Shown: one piece after another, positions 62,906 through 64,000 of the stretch
Layout of the letters: every line of letters begins with the position of its first letter
How positions within the stretch are numbered: the first letter of the stretch is position 1
DNA from: JAUIAI01 sp041396585
GTDB taxonomy: Bacteria; Pseudomonadota; Gammaproteobacteria; Burkholderiales; Burkholderiaceae_E
DNA: 64,000 bases
Reading direction: 5' to 3'
Assembly (NCBI GenBank): GCA_041396585.1
Contig: JAWKYG010000010.1
Span: forward strand, 131,685 to 195,684
Translations under genes and position numbers: made by a program
Notes under the pieces: model-generated
What the model was told of the DNA's origin: nothing
Databases searched by the model: none
Seen by the model: only the letters and a program-made list of their open reading frames with translations

Positions 62906-63541
62906 ATGGGCCGATCGATTCCACGCGCGCAGTGTCTTCGGCGGTACACGGATCTGCCGGGGGCACTGCATTTGCTTCAGACTCGCCAGATATCGTTGCT
63001 ACCGCCTGTCAACTGGGATGACAAGAACGACCGGGCTGCGATGCAGCGATACGCTGAAACGTCTGGATGTAGCTCGGTCTTTGGCCTTTGCCTATCTCTG
63101 GCAGCGGAAACGTTTCACCATTGGAAGGTTTTTACGACCGGGCAGTCTGGCGTATGTATAGAATTCTGGAAGGATCGCTTGCTTGAGATGGTTCCAGAGA
63201 AAGGCTATCGTCACGGCCCCGTTGATTACAGGAGCCCGATAGAGTTCATTTCTCACGATCCTCTCCCGCATGACCTACCCTTTATTAAGGGATCTGGCTT
63301 CCGTCACGAGATAGAGTATCGAATTATTTACGCCAGCGATCAGGATAATGTGTCGGTGGTTTCATTTCCTGTAGAGATTCGGGTCATTCGTTCGATCTTG
63401 CTGAGTCCTTTATTGCCCGCGCCTCTAGCAGAGACAGTGTGCGAGATTATTAATTCAATCCCTGGGTGCAGTGACATCCCTGTCACGCGTTCGTCTATTG
63501 TCGAGAATGAGAATTGGATCCGGTATATCAATCGGACATAG
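62906..63541 (+). CDS. Integron cassette protein, DUF2971-like
   Basis: 211 residues from ATG 62906, 13 nt after the exchange point. AQCLRRYTDLPGALHLLQTR and ISLLPPVNWDDKNDRAAMQR resemble the DUF2971 start; SGVCIEFWKD and FRHEIEYRIIYA are also family-like. DUF2971 proteins are uncharacterised and common in mobile DNA and defence-rich regions. Base composition is visibly lower in GC than the chromosome, indicating transfer. Bounded by attC sites on both sides. Confidence 0.78.
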   Translation: MGRSIPRAQCLRRYTDLPGALHLLQTRQISLLPPVNWDDKNDRAAMQRYAETSGCSSVFGLCLSLAAETFHHWKVFTTGQSGVCIEFWKDRLLEMVPEKGYRHGPVDYRSPIEFISHDPLPHDLPFIKGSGFRHEIEYRIIYASDQDNVSVVSFPVEIRVIRSILLSPLLPAPLAETVCEIINSIPGCSDIPVTRSSIVENENWIRYINRT

Positions 63542-63569
63542 CGAAATCACTGGTACTTCGAGGCGCGAT

Positions 63570-63638
63570 GTCTAACACGTCAATTGAGATGACAGCGCCC
63601 GGGCACCCGGTCGCTGCCTCTCATTTCGGGCGTTAGCA
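63570..63638 (+). other. attC site 2
   Basis: R'' GTCTAAC (63570-63576) and R' GTTAGCA (63632-63638). The arms CTAAC, AATTGAGA and CAGCG pair with CGCTG, TCTCATTT and GTTAG, leaving the typical unpaired spacer and an extra T in the 5' arm. It lies 28 nt after the DUF2971-like gene. Confidence 0.82.
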
Positions 63639-63644
63639 ATCAGC

Positions 63645-64000
63645 ATGGGGCCGCTAGCTTTCCACTTGTGTCAAAAGCCTGTAGTCGGCTTCATCATGTT
63701 CGTCACCAACCTTTGTGCATTTCCCCCGTTGTTTGAGGATCAACCGATTTCGCTCGGGACAGCGGGGACTTCGATTTCGACGGAATTCGAGGCTCCAGTC
63801 GATACAACATATATCTTCGAGCTGAAGTTCGAGTTCGCTTCTACCGCCAAGCGAGTTGAAGACAATTTGGTCGGCTCATGGCCTCCTGACTACTGCATGG
63901 TGAATGTGCGGTATGAGAAAATGCTCGAAGCTATCCCTCCGAAGCAGCGCGTAAGGATGGGGCACTCGATTCCGATTCGGATTGTTGTTCGCAATGCTAT
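63645..64000 (+). CDS. Second cassette gene, 3' truncated by window (DUF5625-like)
   Basis: An open frame runs from ATG 63645, 12 nt after the exchange point of attC 2, to the window end, 118 codons with no stop. An internal ATG at 63696 is an alternative start. The N-terminal 30 residues are hydrophobic (VVGFIMFVTNLCAFPPLF). The rest is beta-like, with ISLGTAGTSISTEFEAPVDT, YIFELKFEFA and HSIPIRIVVRNA, reminiscent of DUF5625. Function is unknown. Confidence 0.6.
   Translation, partial: MGPLAFHLCQKPVVGFIMFVTNLCAFPPLFEDQPISLGTAGTSISTEFEAPVDTTYIFELKFEFASTAKRVEDNLVGSWPPDYCMVNVRYEKMLEAIPPKQRVRMGHSIPIRIVVRNA

Noticed and set aside
1..64000. CRISPR array or Cas genes
   Set aside because: No regularly spaced direct repeats or Cas-like proteins were seen; the only tandem repeats are the 11-residue units near 27.9 kb.

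Overview
The window is GC-rich DNA from a free-living proteobacterium. A gamma- or betaproteobacterium fits best: the secDF-yajC-tgt-queA order, a CCA-encoded tRNA-Leu, NtrC/sigma-54 signalling and a LexA-type SOS box are all typical. I cannot name the genus.

Layout. 1-10.8 kb is conserved chromosome: the end of a one-chain biotin-dependent acyl-CoA carboxylase, a DUF2959 lipoprotein, queA-tgt-yajC-secD-secF on the minus strand, and an aldolase/V4R gene pair. tRNA-Leu(CAA) at 10857-10943 is followed by a second copy of its 3' end. 11-35 kb is a stress and signalling island: hemerythrin, CsbD, YqjE/DUF3618-type membrane proteins, YihY and AI-2E membrane proteins, entericidin, an accessory sigma-54 (RpoN), an NtrC-type activator, DUF1328, several histidine kinases, a Crp/Fnr regulator, a bacteriophytochrome with its heme oxygenase, and two secreted proteins built from a shared PepSY-like repeat. 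36-42 kb holds two more histidine kinases and a molybdopterin oxidoreductase fused to its ferredoxin subunit, with a membrane anchor. 42-51 kb is ordinary metabolic and transport genes. 51-57 kb is an ABC carbohydrate importer with a FAD-dependent oxidoreductase and a divergent IclR regulator. 58-64 kb is an integron: intI with a LexA box in its promoter, attI, an IS91-type unit carrying its own tyrosine recombinase, an IS481-type element with intact ends and target duplication, then lower-GC gene cassettes separated by attC sites. The last cassette runs off the window.

Main result. Between 11.9 and 35.1 kb, nearly every effector operon of the stress island is preceded, 34-86 nt before its start codon, by a sigma-54 -24/-12 element (GGCAC-N5-TTGC). 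Nine matches are exact and four are close. One lies upstream of the island's own rpoN. The island therefore looks like a self-contained sigma-54 regulon with its own sigma factor and an encoded enhancer-binding response regulator.

Caution. Several island genes (YihY, the second AI-2E protein, the activator, two kinases, one PepSY-like protein) and an alpha/beta hydrolase near the integron are broken by one-base indels, often at homopolymers, while long neighbours are intact. This is either real decay or local sequence error, and it decides whether the activator works.
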